Origin: an uncultured Acetobacteraceae bacterium
Lineage (GTDB): Bacteria > Pseudomonadota > Alphaproteobacteria > Acetobacterales > Acetobacteraceae
Reading direction: 5' to 3'
Assembly: GCA_903907955.1 (NCBI GenBank)
Contig: CAIVPZ010000147.1
Span: 1-43,272 of the forward strand
Length of the DNA stretch: 43,272 bases
Position numbers and translations under genes: made by a program. How positions within the stretch are numbered: position 1 is the first letter of the stretch; each line of letters opens with the position of its first letter. Under the pieces are notes generated by a model. That model saw nothing but the letters and a program-made list of their open reading frames with translations, ran no database searches and was not told where the DNA came from. Shown here piece by piece: positions 15,368 through 24,004 of the stretch.

Positions 15368-16948
15368 TCAAGTGCGATTCCAGCCCGCGACCGCCGCCAG
15401 TTCGCGCGCAGGCGATTCAGCCACCGCCATCTGCAGTCCGGCGTGTACGGTACCCTCGTTGCCGTCGAGCGAAATCTGCTCGCCCTCGGCGAAAATCTGC
15501 CCGCCGATGCGGCAGGTGCGGTGCGTCAGGTCGATCGCCAGTTCCGGGCAGGCCACCAGGCACACGCGGCCAAGCTGGCGCGCCACCACGGCGGCATGGC
15601 TGGTGCGCCCGCCGGTCGCGGTGAGGATGCCGGCGGCAGCGGCCATGCCGGCGATGTCCTCGGTCACGGTTTCCTGGCGCACCAGGATCACCGGGCCGGC
15701 CGCCGCCAGCCGCGCCGCCGCTGCACTGTCGAGCGCGATGCGCCCGCTCGCCACGCCGACGCCGGCTACCTGCGCCCGCGCCAGCACCGGGCCGGGATCG
15801 GTGAAGCGGGTGCGCACCACGGCGGCCAGGTCGATGCCGTCGAGCAGCGGGCGCGCCTCGGCGGGCGACAGCAGCCCTTCCTCCACCATGTCCACGGCGA
15901 TGCGCAACGCCGCCCAGGGCGTGCGCTTGGCGCTGCGGGTCTGCAGCAGCCAGAGCACACCGGATTGGACGGTGAACTCGAAATCCTGCGCGTCGCTGAA
16001 CAGCCCCTCCAGGGTGCGGCACATCGCCTCCAGTTGCGCGTGCACGCCGGGCAGCATGCGGGCCAGCCGCGCCCCGCCATCGGTCGCGCGCCGTCCGGCC
16101 ACCACATCCTCGCCCTGGCCGTTGAAGACGAAATCCACATAAAGCCCGCGCTCACCGGACGCCGGATCGCGCGTGAACCCCACCCCGGCACCCGAGGTGC
16201 CGCCGGCATTGCCGAACACCATCGCCTGCACGGTCACCGCCGTGCCGGCATCGCCATCCAGCCCGCGCAGGCGGCGGTAGGTCGCCGCTTTCGGTGCCTC
16301 CCAGGAGCGGAACACCGCCAGCGCCGCCGCCAGCAACTGCGCCCGCGGCGCGGCCGGGAAGGGCCGGCCGGCCAGCGCCTGGAACCGCTCCAGCATGGCC
16401 ATGGCCACCCCGCGCAACGCCCGGTGGTCGAGCTCGCGCTCGCTGTCCACCCCGGTGCCGGCAAGCGCTGTCGCCAGCACCTCGTCGAAGGGGGCAACGG
16501 GCAGACCCTCGACCACCTCGGCATAGCCCTGCAGCAGCCGGCGGTAACTGTCCCAGGCCAGGCGCGGATTGCCGGTCAGCCGCAGCAGACCCTCGACGCC
16601 GGCGGTGTTCAGCCCGACATCCAGCACCGTCTCCAGCATGCCGGGCATGGACGCCGCGGCGCCGGAGCGCACCGATACCAGCAACGGCCGGCGCGCACTG
16701 CCGAAGCCCAGCCGGGTGGCCGCCTCCAGCCGGGCGATGCCCTGGTCCAGTGCCGTTGCCACGGCCGCCGCGTCCGCTTCTCCGGTGTGCAGCGCCCGGC
16801 ACCAGCAGGTCGGCAGCACGAAGGCGGGCGGCACCGGCAGGCCGGCATCGGCCATGCGGGCGAGGTTGAAAGCCTTGGCCCCGAGCGCCTCGCTGCCCCC
16901 CGGCGGCAGCCCCGCCCCGGCGCCGATGAGGTGAACCGGAAAGCCCAC
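15368..16948 (-). CDS. PPDK-like protein lacking the PEP/pyruvate domain
   Basis: 526 residues, against about 880 for pyruvate phosphate dikinase. The ATP-grasp part is complete and PPDK-like: LGAKAFNLARMADAGLPVPP (22-41), VSVRSGAAASMPGMLETVL (91-109), AWDSYRRLLQGY and VQAMVFGNAGG, and Gln-Thr-Arg in LLQTRSAKR. The swivelling phosphohistidine domain follows, with His451 in GGRTSHAAVVARQLG. The protein then ends; the C-terminal TIM barrel that binds PEP/pyruvate is absent, with no sign of it downstream. It may phosphorylate its His from ATP and pass phosphate to another partner; this is inference. It lies downstream of a PhoU/DUF47-like gene. The GTG start (16948) directly follows repeat copy C and lacks a clear ribosome site. 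Confidence 0.85.
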   Translation of the reverse strand: MGFPVHLIGAGAGLPPGGSEALGAKAFNLARMADAGLPVPPAFVLPTCWCRALHTGEADAAAVATALDQGIARLEAATRLGFGSARRPLLVSVRSGAAASMPGMLETVLDVGLNTAGVEGLLRLTGNPRLAWDSYRRLLQGYAEVVEGLPVAPFDEVLATALAGTGVDSERELDHRALRGVAMAMLERFQALAGRPFPAAPRAQLLAAALAVFRSWEAPKAATYRRLRGLDGDAGTAVTVQAMVFGNAGGTSGAGVGFTRDPASGERGLYVDFVFNGQGEDVVAGRRATDGGARLARMLPGVHAQLEAMCRTLEGLFSDAQDFEFTVQSGVLWLLQTRSAKRTPWAALRIAVDMVEEGLLSPAEARPLLDGIDLAAVVRTRFTDPGPVLARAQVAGVGVASGRIALDSAAAARLAAAGPVILVRQETVTEDIAGMAAAAGILTATGGRTSHAAVVARQLGRVCLVACPELAIDLTHRTCRIGGQIFAEGEQISLDGNEGTVHAGLQMAVAESPARELAAVAGWNRT

Positions 16949-16950
16949 GG

Positions 16951-17052
16951 CTCAGAGCCTGAAAAACAATCGAACCTGAAAAAGAACGCCAGCTGCGATC
17001 ATTGAGAATGTTCCCTTCGTTCGGCGGCTTGCGGGCATTCCTTTTCAAACTA
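16951..17052 (-). repeat. Stop-codon palindromic element, copy C
   Basis: On the minus strand it begins immediately at the TGA of the PhoU/DUF47-like gene (TGATAGTTTGAAAAGG) and ends CAGGCTCTGAG, two bases before the GTG of the dikinase-like gene. It is closest to copy A. It fills the whole gap between the two genes, so it must provide or contain any ribosome site used by the second gene. Confidence 0.85.
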
Positions 17053-18966
17053 TCAGCTGCCGAGCACGACGTCGCGGGTGATCAGGCAGGCGCGATTCAG
17101 CGCGTCGGCGGCCTCCTCCAGCGCCCGCCCGACCTCGGCATACAGGTGCAACTGGCGGAAATCCTGGGCTTGCTGCACCGCCTCGTAGCGCAGGCCGCGC
17201 TCGGCATCGTCCGCCGCGTGCTCCAGCGCCTGCACGCGGTCCACCGCCACCAGGAAATCGTCGGCGTCCTCGTGCGCCGTGCCGCCGCCGGCATCGGTCC
17301 CGAGCACGCAGGCATGGCCGAGCACCTTGATCCATTCCTGCGTGCCTTCCACCAGCAGGTCGGCGAGCGTGCCCATCCGGTCCAGCGGCAGGCCGCGGGC
17401 GCCGCTTTCGGCAAGCAGATCGAGCAGGAAGGCCGCTTCCTCCAACTGGTCGGCGGCATCGTCCGCCGCCTCGATCAGCCGCAGCATGACGTCATGGTCG
17501 GGCCGGCGCCGCACCGCCTCATGCACCTCGATCACGACCTGGTCGGCATCGTGCTCGAACGCCCGCGCCCGGCGCGCCCGGCGGCTCATCCCGCCTTCGC
17601 CCGCCGCCGCGGCAGCGATGCCGTCGCGCACCAGGGTGGCGATCTCGAACACCAGCCCGGCATGGTCCGCGGCCATGCCGAGCAGCCGGCGCCCCTCGTT
17701 GGAGAAATGCGTCCGCAGCTCGGCGCACACGCGATCGCGGATCAGCCCCTGCGACTGCCGCGCGCGCAGCCCCTCGCTGGCCGTGCGCAGCACGAAGCGC
17801 ACCAGCTCGGCGGCCGCCGCGTCGCCCAGCACGTCGCACAGCCGGTCGCCGAAATGCATCGCCCCGCCGGCGGCCGACTCGATGGCGTGGTTGATCAGCC
17901 GCTCGCCGCCCAGCTCCAGGAAGCCGCGATGCCCGAACTCCTGCTCGGCCGCCCAGTGCAGCACCGCCAGCCGGTCGGGCGCGCGCAGGAAGCCGCGCAG
18001 CGCCTTGCGGGCGCGGTTCCAGTCGATCAGGAACACCAGCCGCGAGCCGAGGAACGCCAGATAGTCGCGCAGCTCCGCCTCGTCCGCCGCCTCCAGCCGG
18101 CCGATGGCCAGGTGGAACGGCGCCCCCTCGGCCAGCCCGGCCGCCATGCGGATCTGTGCGGCCCCCCAGGACACCGGAAACCGCGCCAGCATCCCCTGCA
18201 GGAACCGCAGCCGCTCCGGATGCACATCGGTGTAGGTGAGCTGCGCCGCCAGCCCCTCGACATGCAGTACGATGACATGCGCATCGGTGGTGCCGATGTC
18301 GTTCTGGATCACCAGCCGTTCGCCGGCCCGCGTTGCCGTGGTGGCGAGCCCCGGATGGTCGAATTTCAGCGGTGCGGTGCGGTTCAGCCCGGCCATGAAG
18401 GCGCGCACCAGCGGCCGGTCATCCTCCGCCAGGCCATAGACTGCGGCGCCGTCCAGGGCTTCACGGGCCAGCGCCGTTTGCAGCCGGTTCAGCGCCTTGT
18501 GCAGGTCCATGACCAGCTGGTGCAGGCTGTCCTCGCCGGCGGGTGCCGCCCGCGTCATCGCCGCGATTGCGGCGGGATCGACCAGTTCGTCCCCGACTGC
18601 CGGCAGCGCCGCCAGCAGCGCCGCCAGCCGCTGGTCGAAGCCGCCACCTTCCACCGGTGCCGCCATCAGCTGCACCTCGCGCGCGAGGCGCGCCAGCACG
18701 GCAGGCGCATGCGGGATCATGACCCAGGCGCCGTGCGCCCGTGCCCCCGGCACCACCTCGTCGAGCGATTCATCGCCGAGGCCGCAGGCCAGCCGCTCGC
18801 GCCGCAGATCGGCGGCGGGCTGGTCGGGATGCGCCGCCCGACTGGCCGCCATCTGCAGCAGGCTGAACAGGAACTTGGCCCGGTCATTAGCCGCCAGCGC
18901 CGCGTTCACCGCCGCCGCCCGCCGCAGGTCCGCCTCGCCGATCGCCTCGAGAATTCCGGTCTTCAT
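17053..18966 (-). CDS. PhoU/DUF47-like protein with a novel N-terminal region
   Basis: 637 residues from ATG 18966 (MKTGILEAIGEADLRRAAAV). The C-terminal part (about 430-637) is helical with PhoU/DUF47-type metal-binding ExxxD motifs: EHDAD (471-475), DDAAD (502-506) and EHAADDAE (582-589), and the segment QLEEAAFLLDLLAE resembles DUF47. Such proteins regulate phosphate (Pit or Pst) transport. Residues 1-420 match no family I recognise; a conserved-looking block is LVIQNDIGTTDAHVIVLHVE (218-237). No Pit or Pst transporter is near. The downstream gene, separated only by repeat copy C, is a truncated dikinase, which suggests a phosphate-linked function. There is no signal peptide, so it is probably cytoplasmic. 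Confidence 0.72.
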   Translation of the reverse strand: MKTGILEAIGEADLRRAAAVNAALAANDRAKFLFSLLQMAASRAAHPDQPAADLRRERLACGLGDESLDEVVPGARAHGAWVMIPHAPAVLARLAREVQLMAAPVEGGGFDQRLAALLAALPAVGDELVDPAAIAAMTRAAPAGEDSLHQLVMDLHKALNRLQTALAREALDGAAVYGLAEDDRPLVRAFMAGLNRTAPLKFDHPGLATTATRAGERLVIQNDIGTTDAHVIVLHVEGLAAQLTYTDVHPERLRFLQGMLARFPVSWGAAQIRMAAGLAEGAPFHLAIGRLEAADEAELRDYLAFLGSRLVFLIDWNRARKALRGFLRAPDRLAVLHWAAEQEFGHRGFLELGGERLINHAIESAAGGAMHFGDRLCDVLGDAAAAELVRFVLRTASEGLRARQSQGLIRDRVCAELRTHFSNEGRRLLGMAADHAGLVFEIATLVRDGIAAAAAGEGGMSRRARRARAFEHDADQVVIEVHEAVRRRPDHDVMLRLIEAADDAADQLEEAAFLLDLLAESGARGLPLDRMGTLADLLVEGTQEWIKVLGHACVLGTDAGGGTAHEDADDFLVAVDRVQALEHAADDAERGLRYEAVQQAQDFRQLHLYAEVGRALEEAADALNRACLITRDVVLGS

Positions 18967-19101
18967 TTCGCACCCCTGGTCGCACCCCCGGGCCGGCTGG
19001 CGGCGCGCGGCTTGACATGCGTCATTCGCCCGGGTGGTGGAAGCAAGACCAGACACATTATCTTGGTATCTTCATCGCCCGGTGCGGAGGGGAACCTGTC
19101 C

Positions 19102-21600
19102 ATGAGCCTCGTCCTGCGGCTGGCGCGGCGCGAACTGCGCGGCGGGGTGCGCGGATTGCGCATCGTGCTGGCCTGTCTGGCGCTCGGGGTGGCGGCGATC
19201 GCCGCCGTCGGCAGCCTGCGCGAGGGAATCGAGCGCGGCCTGGCGCGCGATGGCGCGCGCATTCTCGGCGGCGACCTGTCGGTGCAGAGCGGGGCGGAAC
19301 CCTTGCCAGATGCGCTGCGCGCCTGGCTGCGCGGGCGCGGCGCGCAGGTGTCGGAGGCGGTCACCATGCGCTCGATGCTGGTGGCACCGTCCGGCGCGCG
19401 CATGCTGGTGGAGCTGAAGGCGGTGGACGGCGCCTGGCCGTTGCTGGGCACGGCGGTGCTCGACCCGCCCGGGCCGGTGCAGCCGGCGCTGGCCGGCGGG
19501 CTGGTGGCGGAGAAGCTGGTGCTGGACCGGCTGGGGGTGGCGCCGGGCGAGGCGGTGCGGCTGGGCGGCGCCGTGTTCACCGTGCGGGCGGTGCTGGCCG
19601 ATGAGCCGGACCGGGTGTCCAGCCCCTCGATCTTCGGGCCGCGGGTGGTGATCGGGCTGGCCGACCTGCAGCATACCGGGTTGCTGGCGCCGGGGGCGAT
19701 CGCCGAGCATGCGCTGCGGGCGCTGCTGCCGCCGGGGGCCGACGTGGCGGCGACCATCGCGGCGCTGCGGACGGCGTTTCCGAACACCGGCTGGCGGATT
19801 CGCGATGCGCTGGGGGCAGCGCCGGGGGTGACCCAGTTCATCGAGCGCACCAGCCTGTTCATGACCCTGGTCGGCCTGACCAGCCTGCTGGTGGGGGGTA
19901 TCGGGGTTGCCAATGGGGTGCATGCCTGGGTGCTGGCGCGGGCGCGCAGCATCGCCACGCTGCGCTGCCTGGGGGCGGCGCCGCGTCTGGTGTTCGCGGT
20001 GTGCCTGGTGCAGGTGATGGCGCTGGCGGCGCTGGGGGTGGCGGCCGGCCTGGTCGCCGGGGCGGCGCTGCCCGTGCTGGCGGTGACGGCGCTGGCCGGG
20101 GTGCTGCCGGTGGTGCCGGAAACCGGGCCGTTCCTGTGGCCGCTGCTGCTGGCCGCCGCGTACGGGCTGCTCACCGCGGCGGCATTTTCACTCCGGCCGC
20201 TGGGGCGGACGATGCGCATCCCCGGCGGCGCGCTGTTCCGCGACGCGCTGCTTCCGGACTCGACGCGCGCGCCCGTTTGGCTGATCGCCGCCAATGTGGC
20301 GGCGGCGCTGGCGCTGGTGGCGCTGACCGTGGCGACCGCCGAGCAGCGCCTGTTCGCGACTTTCTTTTGCGCCGCCGCCGCGGCCACGCTGCTGCTGTTC
20401 CGCGGCGGCGGCTGGGCGCTGATGCGGCTGGCCGCCTGGCTGCCGGTGCCGGCGTGGCCCTGGGCGCGGCTTGGCCTGGCCAACCTGCACCGCCCCGGCG
20501 CGCCGACGCCGCTGATGCTGGTCTCGGTCGGGCTCGGCCTGTCCACCCTGACGGCGGTCGCCCTGATCGAGGGCAATATCCGCCGCCAGATCATGGAGCA
20601 GTTGCCGCGGGACGCGCCCAGCTTCTTCTTCATCGACATCCAGAACGACCAGATGGAGGCGTTCCGCCGCATCGTCGGCGGCCTGCCGGGGGTGCGCGAC
20701 CTGCGCGAGGTGCCCAGCCTGCGCACCCGCGTGGTGTCGGTGAACGGGGTGCCGGCCGAGCTGGTGGCGGCGACGCCGGACACCACCTGGGCGCTGCGCG
20801 GCGACCGCGGCCTGACCTATGCCCACGCCATGCCCGAGGGCACCCGGCTGGTGGCCGGGTCCTGGTGGCCGGCGGACTATGCCGGCCCGCCGCTGGTGTC
20901 GTTCGATGCCACGCTGGCGCGCGGCTGGGGCGTGCGGGTGGGCGACAGCATGCGGCTGAACGTGCTGGGGCGCGACATCGACGTCCGGGTGGCCAGCCTG
21001 CGCGACATCGCCTGGCGGTCGCTCGGCATCAATTTCACCCTCATTGCCAGTCCGGGGCTGCTGGAACGGGCGCCGCACACCTTCATCGCGACGGTGCGCG
21101 CCGACCCCGCCGCGCAGGCGGCGCTGCTGCGGGCGGTGACGGATGCCTTGCCGAACGTCTCCGGCATCCGGGTGGCCGACGTGCTGGCCACCGTCGGCGC
21201 GCTGCTGGGCCGGATCGGCGCGGCGCTGGGGGCCACCGCCTCGGTGACGCTGGCCGCCGGCGCGCTGGTGCTGGCCGGGGCGGTGGCGGCCGGGCAGCGC
21301 CGGCGCATCCGCGAGGCGGTGATCCTGAAGAGCCTGGGGGCCACGCGGGGGCAGATTCGCGCCGCGTGGCTGGTCGAGTTCGGCATCCTCGGCGCGGCCG
21401 CCGGGCTGCTGGCGGCGGCCGTCGGTACGGCGGCGTCCTGGGCGGTGGTGCGCCAGGTGATGGGCTCCGACTGGTCGTTTCTGCCGGGGCGCGTGGCCGT
21501 TACGATCGCGGGCTGCGTGGCGCTGATGCTGGCTTTCGGCTATGTTGGCACCGCGGCGGCGTTGCGTGCCCGGGCGGCTCCGTTGCTGCGCAATGAATAG
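19102..21600 (+). CDS. YbbP-type FtsX-like ABC permease
   Basis: 832 residues from ATG 19102, with GGAGGGG at 19087-19093. There are two FtsX/MacB-like halves, each with a large soluble domain and terminal membrane helices: the N-terminal helix (GLRIVLACLALGVAAIAAVG), the first-half bundle (TSLFMTLVGLTSLLVGGIGV with RARSIATLRCLGAAPRLVF) and the last bundle (REAVILKSLGATRGQIRAAW). This fits YbbP, which works with the ATPase YbbA and usually neighbours the esterase TesA. Neither partner is seen here, so the ATPase must be encoded elsewhere. The frame stays open far upstream, but similarity begins only at this start. The gene is divergent from the PhoU/DUF47-like gene; a TTGACA at 19012-19017 has no matching -10. 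Confidence 0.88.
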   Translation: MSLVLRLARRELRGGVRGLRIVLACLALGVAAIAAVGSLREGIERGLARDGARILGGDLSVQSGAEPLPDALRAWLRGRGAQVSEAVTMRSMLVAPSGARMLVELKAVDGAWPLLGTAVLDPPGPVQPALAGGLVAEKLVLDRLGVAPGEAVRLGGAVFTVRAVLADEPDRVSSPSIFGPRVVIGLADLQHTGLLAPGAIAEHALRALLPPGADVAATIAALRTAFPNTGWRIRDALGAAPGVTQFIERTSLFMTLVGLTSLLVGGIGVANGVHAWVLARARSIATLRCLGAAPRLVFAVCLVQVMALAALGVAAGLVAGAALPVLAVTALAGVLPVVPETGPFLWPLLLAAAYGLLTAAAFSLRPLGRTMRIPGGALFRDALLPDSTRAPVWLIAANVAAALALVALTVATAEQRLFATFFCAAAAATLLLFRGGGWALMRLAAWLPVPAWPWARLGLANLHRPGAPTPLMLVSVGLGLSTLTAVALIEGNIRRQIMEQLPRDAPSFFFIDIQNDQMEAFRRIVGGLPGVRDLREVPSLRTRVVSVNGVPAELVAATPDTTWALRGDRGLTYAHAMPEGTRLVAGSWWPADYAGPPLVSFDATLARGWGVRVGDSMRLNVLGRDIDVRVASLRDIAWRSLGINFTLIASPGLLERAPHTFIATVRADPAAQAALLRAVTDALPNVSGIRVADVLATVGALLGRIGAALGATASVTLAAGALVLAGAVAAGQRRRIREAVILKSLGATRGQIRAAWLVEFGILGAAAGLLAAAVGTAASWAVVRQVMGSDWSFLPGRVAVTIAGCVALMLAFGYVGTAAALRARAAPLLRNE

Positions 21601-21693
21601 GTGAAAGGTTACGCCGAATTCGCTTGATCGGCGGCCCGCCTATGCCGAAATGTAACGCCACGACCTCCCCCACCATCGAGGAAAACACAGACC

Positions 21694-22476
21694 ATGGCTT
21701 TCAGTCCCGACTATCGGACCTACACGGGCGCAACCCGCGCAGCCGAGACGGCAGCGGTACTGGACGCGGGCCTGCGCGCCTACATGCTGCGGGTCTACAA
21801 CTGGATGGCGTCCGGGCTGGTGCTGACCGGCATCGTGGCGTTTGCCATCGTCAGCCCGTCGTTGCCCTTGTACGACCTGTTCTACCCGCTGACGATGACG
21901 CCCAGCGGGCGGATGGTGCATGTGCCCGGCGTGCTGGCCTGGATCAGCGTGTTCGCGCCGCTGGCCTTCGTCCTGGTGCTGAGCTTCGGCGTCAACCGGC
22001 TCTCCACCACCGCGGTGCAGGCGCTCTACTGGACGTTCTGCCTGGCGATGGGCGCCAGCATGGCGAACCTGCTGCGCATCTACACCGGCGAGAGCGTCGC
22101 CCGGGTGTTCTTCATCACCGCCGGAACGTTCGCGGCGATGAGCATCTGGGGCTACGTGACCCGCACCGACCTGACCAAGCTGGGCAGCTTCCTGATCATG
22201 GGGCTGTTCGGCATCGTCCTGGCCAGTGTGGTGAACATCTTCCTGGGCAGCGCCGGCCTGCAGTTCGCCATCAGCATCATCGGCGTGCTGGTGTTCACCG
22301 GCCTCACCGCCTACGACACCCAGCGGATCAAGGCCGAGTTCGTGGAATTCGCCTATGCCTATGGCCCGAACGAGGCCGCCAAGCGCAGCGTGTATGACGC
22401 GCTTGGGCTGTATCTGAACTTCATCAACCTGTTCCAGATGCTGCTGTCGCTGCTGGGCAACCGCACCGGCGAGTAA
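21694..22476 (+). CDS. Bax inhibitor-1/YccA family membrane protein
   Basis: 260 residues with seven membrane helices. Recognisable segments are AYMLRVYNWMASGLVLTGIV, the SIWGYVTRTDLTKLGSFLIM loop and the end YDTQRIKAEF then ALGLYLNFINLFQMLLSLLG, where acidic residues form the proposed calcium or pH sensor of BI-1 proteins. Bacterial members (YccA, YbhL) are linked to FtsH control or act as ion channels; the exact role is unknown. AGGA lies about ten bases before the ATG. A strong terminator follows at 22493-22524. Confidence 0.93.
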   Translation: MAFSPDYRTYTGATRAAETAAVLDAGLRAYMLRVYNWMASGLVLTGIVAFAIVSPSLPLYDLFYPLTMTPSGRMVHVPGVLAWISVFAPLAFVLVLSFGVNRLSTTAVQALYWTFCLAMGASMANLLRIYTGESVARVFFITAGTFAAMSIWGYVTRTDLTKLGSFLIMGLFGIVLASVVNIFLGSAGLQFAISIIGVLVFTGLTAYDTQRIKAEFVEFAYAYGPNEAAKRSVYDALGLYLNFINLFQMLLSLLGNRTGE

Positions 22477-22492
22477 TCCCGGCACAAAGAAA

Positions 22493-22524
22493 GGGCTCCA
22501 GCCCGCGCGGGCTGGAGCCCTTTT
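22493..22524. terminator. Strong bidirectional rho-independent terminator
   Basis: GGGCTCCAGCCC and GGGCTGGAGCCC form a perfect 12-bp stem with a GCGC loop, followed by TTTT on the plus strand and by TTTCTTT on the minus strand. It lies between the convergent BI-1 and CarD genes and should stop both. Confidence 0.92.
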
Positions 22525-22557
22525 CCTGTACGCCAGGGTGCCGGGTGCGGGCGGCGC

Positions 22558-23658
22558 TCAGGCCGCTTTCAGGAAATGTGCCAGCTTCGCCGCCGCCGTT
22601 ACCTTGTCGGTGGCGTCGAGCGCCGCCAGTTCCGCCGCCAGACGGTCCAGGGCGGATTCGTAGATCTGCCGCTCGGAGAAGCTCTGGTCCGGCTGGCCGG
22701 CGTTGCGGTGCAGGTCGCGCACCACTTCGGCGATGGCGATCGGGTCGCCGGAGTTGATCTTCGCCTCATATTCCTGTGCCCGGCGCGACCACATGGTGCG
22801 CTTGATGCGGGCGCGTCCGCGCAGCACCGCCAGGGCTTCGTCGAACTTCGCCTGGGTGGCCAGCTTGCGCAGCCCGGCGGTGCGGGCCTTGGCGACCGGC
22901 ACCCGCAGGGTCATGCGGTTTTCTTCGAAGGTGATGTGGATAAGTTCCAGGCGATGGCCGGCGATGTCCTCGACGGCGATCTTCTCGACCTTGCCAACTC
23001 CGTGCGTCGGATAGACGACGAAGTCGCCTTCCACAAAGTTCTCTTCCTTGGCGGCGAGGCGGACGGGCATCATGGGACGGGCGCCTGGCATCCCGTTCAT
23101 CGGCCTGTGCTCACCGGTCCTCGTTTCGCCGGGCTTCACGTCCTGTATCTTCGCATCCTGGGGTTTGACCTCGGCCGGTTCGGCTGAAGGCAGGCTGTTA
23201 TCCTGGATCGTCGGCGTTTCCTCGGGATGAATGTCCGGTGCTTTCGGTTCGGGCGCTTCGGCGGCCTGCACCTGCGTGGGTGCCTCCGGCGGGTCGGCGC
23301 GTTCTTCTGGGGCCATGGTGGTGTCCGCCGCGGGGGCGGCGGGATCGGTGGCGGGCGGCTTCGGGGCCTTTTCCCGTGCGGCTGCCCTTACGCTCCCCGG
23401 CGGCGACGGCGTTTTCGCGGCGTCCGGCTTCGGCGACGCCGCCTTCCTGACCGTGGCGTCGGTCGCCTCGGGCTTCGCCGGGGTGGCCCTGGCACCGCCG
23501 GACGGGTTTGACTTGTCGTTCTTCGGCACGGCGGCTTCGTTCATTTCGGTATCGTCTGGCCTGCTGTCGGTTCGCGTCGCCGGTTGGCGTTGGACTCCGG
23601 AGGGCAGGGTCACGTCGTTGCGCTCGCTGGTTGCGGACGCCTTCATTGCGAACCTCAT
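22558..23658 (-). CDS. carD: CarD family transcription regulator with long disordered N-terminus
   Basis: 366 residues; CarD relatives are usually about 160-190. The CarD RNA-polymerase-interacting domain begins near residue 207 (NFVEGDFVVYPTHGVGKVEK) and continues through the helical DNA-binding part (RIKRTMWSRRAQEYEAKINS) to the end. Residues 1-200 are Pro/Ala/Glu/Lys-rich and look disordered. This extension has many SPKP, EPKAP and KPQDAK-like repeats and no Cys or Trp. CarD stabilises the open promoter complex. Start ATG 23658 has GGAG just before it; ATG 23646 is also possible, and starts at Met187-197 would give a normal-sized CarD but lack a strong ribosome site. It follows the fdxA region, but in the order helicase-S4-fdxA-(repeat)-CarD it is transcribed separately upstream of none of these. 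Confidence 0.9.
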   Translation of the reverse strand: MRFAMKASATSERNDVTLPSGVQRQPATRTDSRPDDTEMNEAAVPKNDKSNPSGGARATPAKPEATDATVRKAASPKPDAAKTPSPPGSVRAAAREKAPKPPATDPAAPAADTTMAPEERADPPEAPTQVQAAEAPEPKAPDIHPEETPTIQDNSLPSAEPAEVKPQDAKIQDVKPGETRTGEHRPMNGMPGARPMMPVRLAAKEENFVEGDFVVYPTHGVGKVEKIAVEDIAGHRLELIHITFEENRMTLRVPVAKARTAGLRKLATQAKFDEALAVLRGRARIKRTMWSRRAQEYEAKINSGDPIAIAEVVRDLHRNAGQPDQSFSERQIYESALDRLAAELAALDATDKVTAAAKLAHFLKAA

Positions 23659-24004
23659 GGCTCCAGAAACCTAAACGGTTGCCCGCGGCGTCTTCGACGG
23701 GACAAGGATCGCCGCTCGGCCTGACGACCCTGCCGCCGCCTCGGATGCCGCGGGGTTGCCGTGTGGGCGGCGAAACCATCGCCCTGGTTCCCCGCGCGGG
23801 CGGGAAAATCCAGGCGCGGCCCTGACACGCCCACCGTCACATCATAACTGATATGGGTTGGCGATCATAGGGGCGCAAGCCGGCCCGTTCGCGCAGCCGT
23901 CACATTTTCCGCATATCAGGACCGCTTGGCATCAGCGCTTCCGTCGCCATCCCGGCCCTTGTTGCGCCGCCCTGCGCGGTGAGACGCAGGGCGCGCGATG
24001 TCGC
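23659..24004. other. Gene-free stretch with one hairpin
   Basis: No convincing coding frame is present between the CarD start and repeat copy D. It should hold the CarD promoter on the minus strand, but I see no confident -35/-10 pair. One clear stem, CGCCCTGCG (23968-23976) with CGCAGGGCG (23985-23993) and an 8-nt loop, lies near the repeat and may end transcripts from the fdxA side. Confidence 0.5.

Noticed and set aside
15368-16948. Dikinase-like gene as a truncated pseudogene
   Set aside because: The frame is intact, the domains end cleanly after the phosphohistidine domain, and no remnant of the barrel follows, so a genuine short form is more likely.
19012-19040. TTGACA as -35 of the YbbP gene
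   Set aside because: The sequence 17 bases downstream (TGGTGG) is not a -10 element.
17002-19101. A very long open frame upstream of the YbbP start, antisense to the PhoU/DUF47-like gene
   Set aside because: It lacks any family match, and the antisense gene has clear PhoU-type motifs; long antisense frames are common in high-GC DNA.
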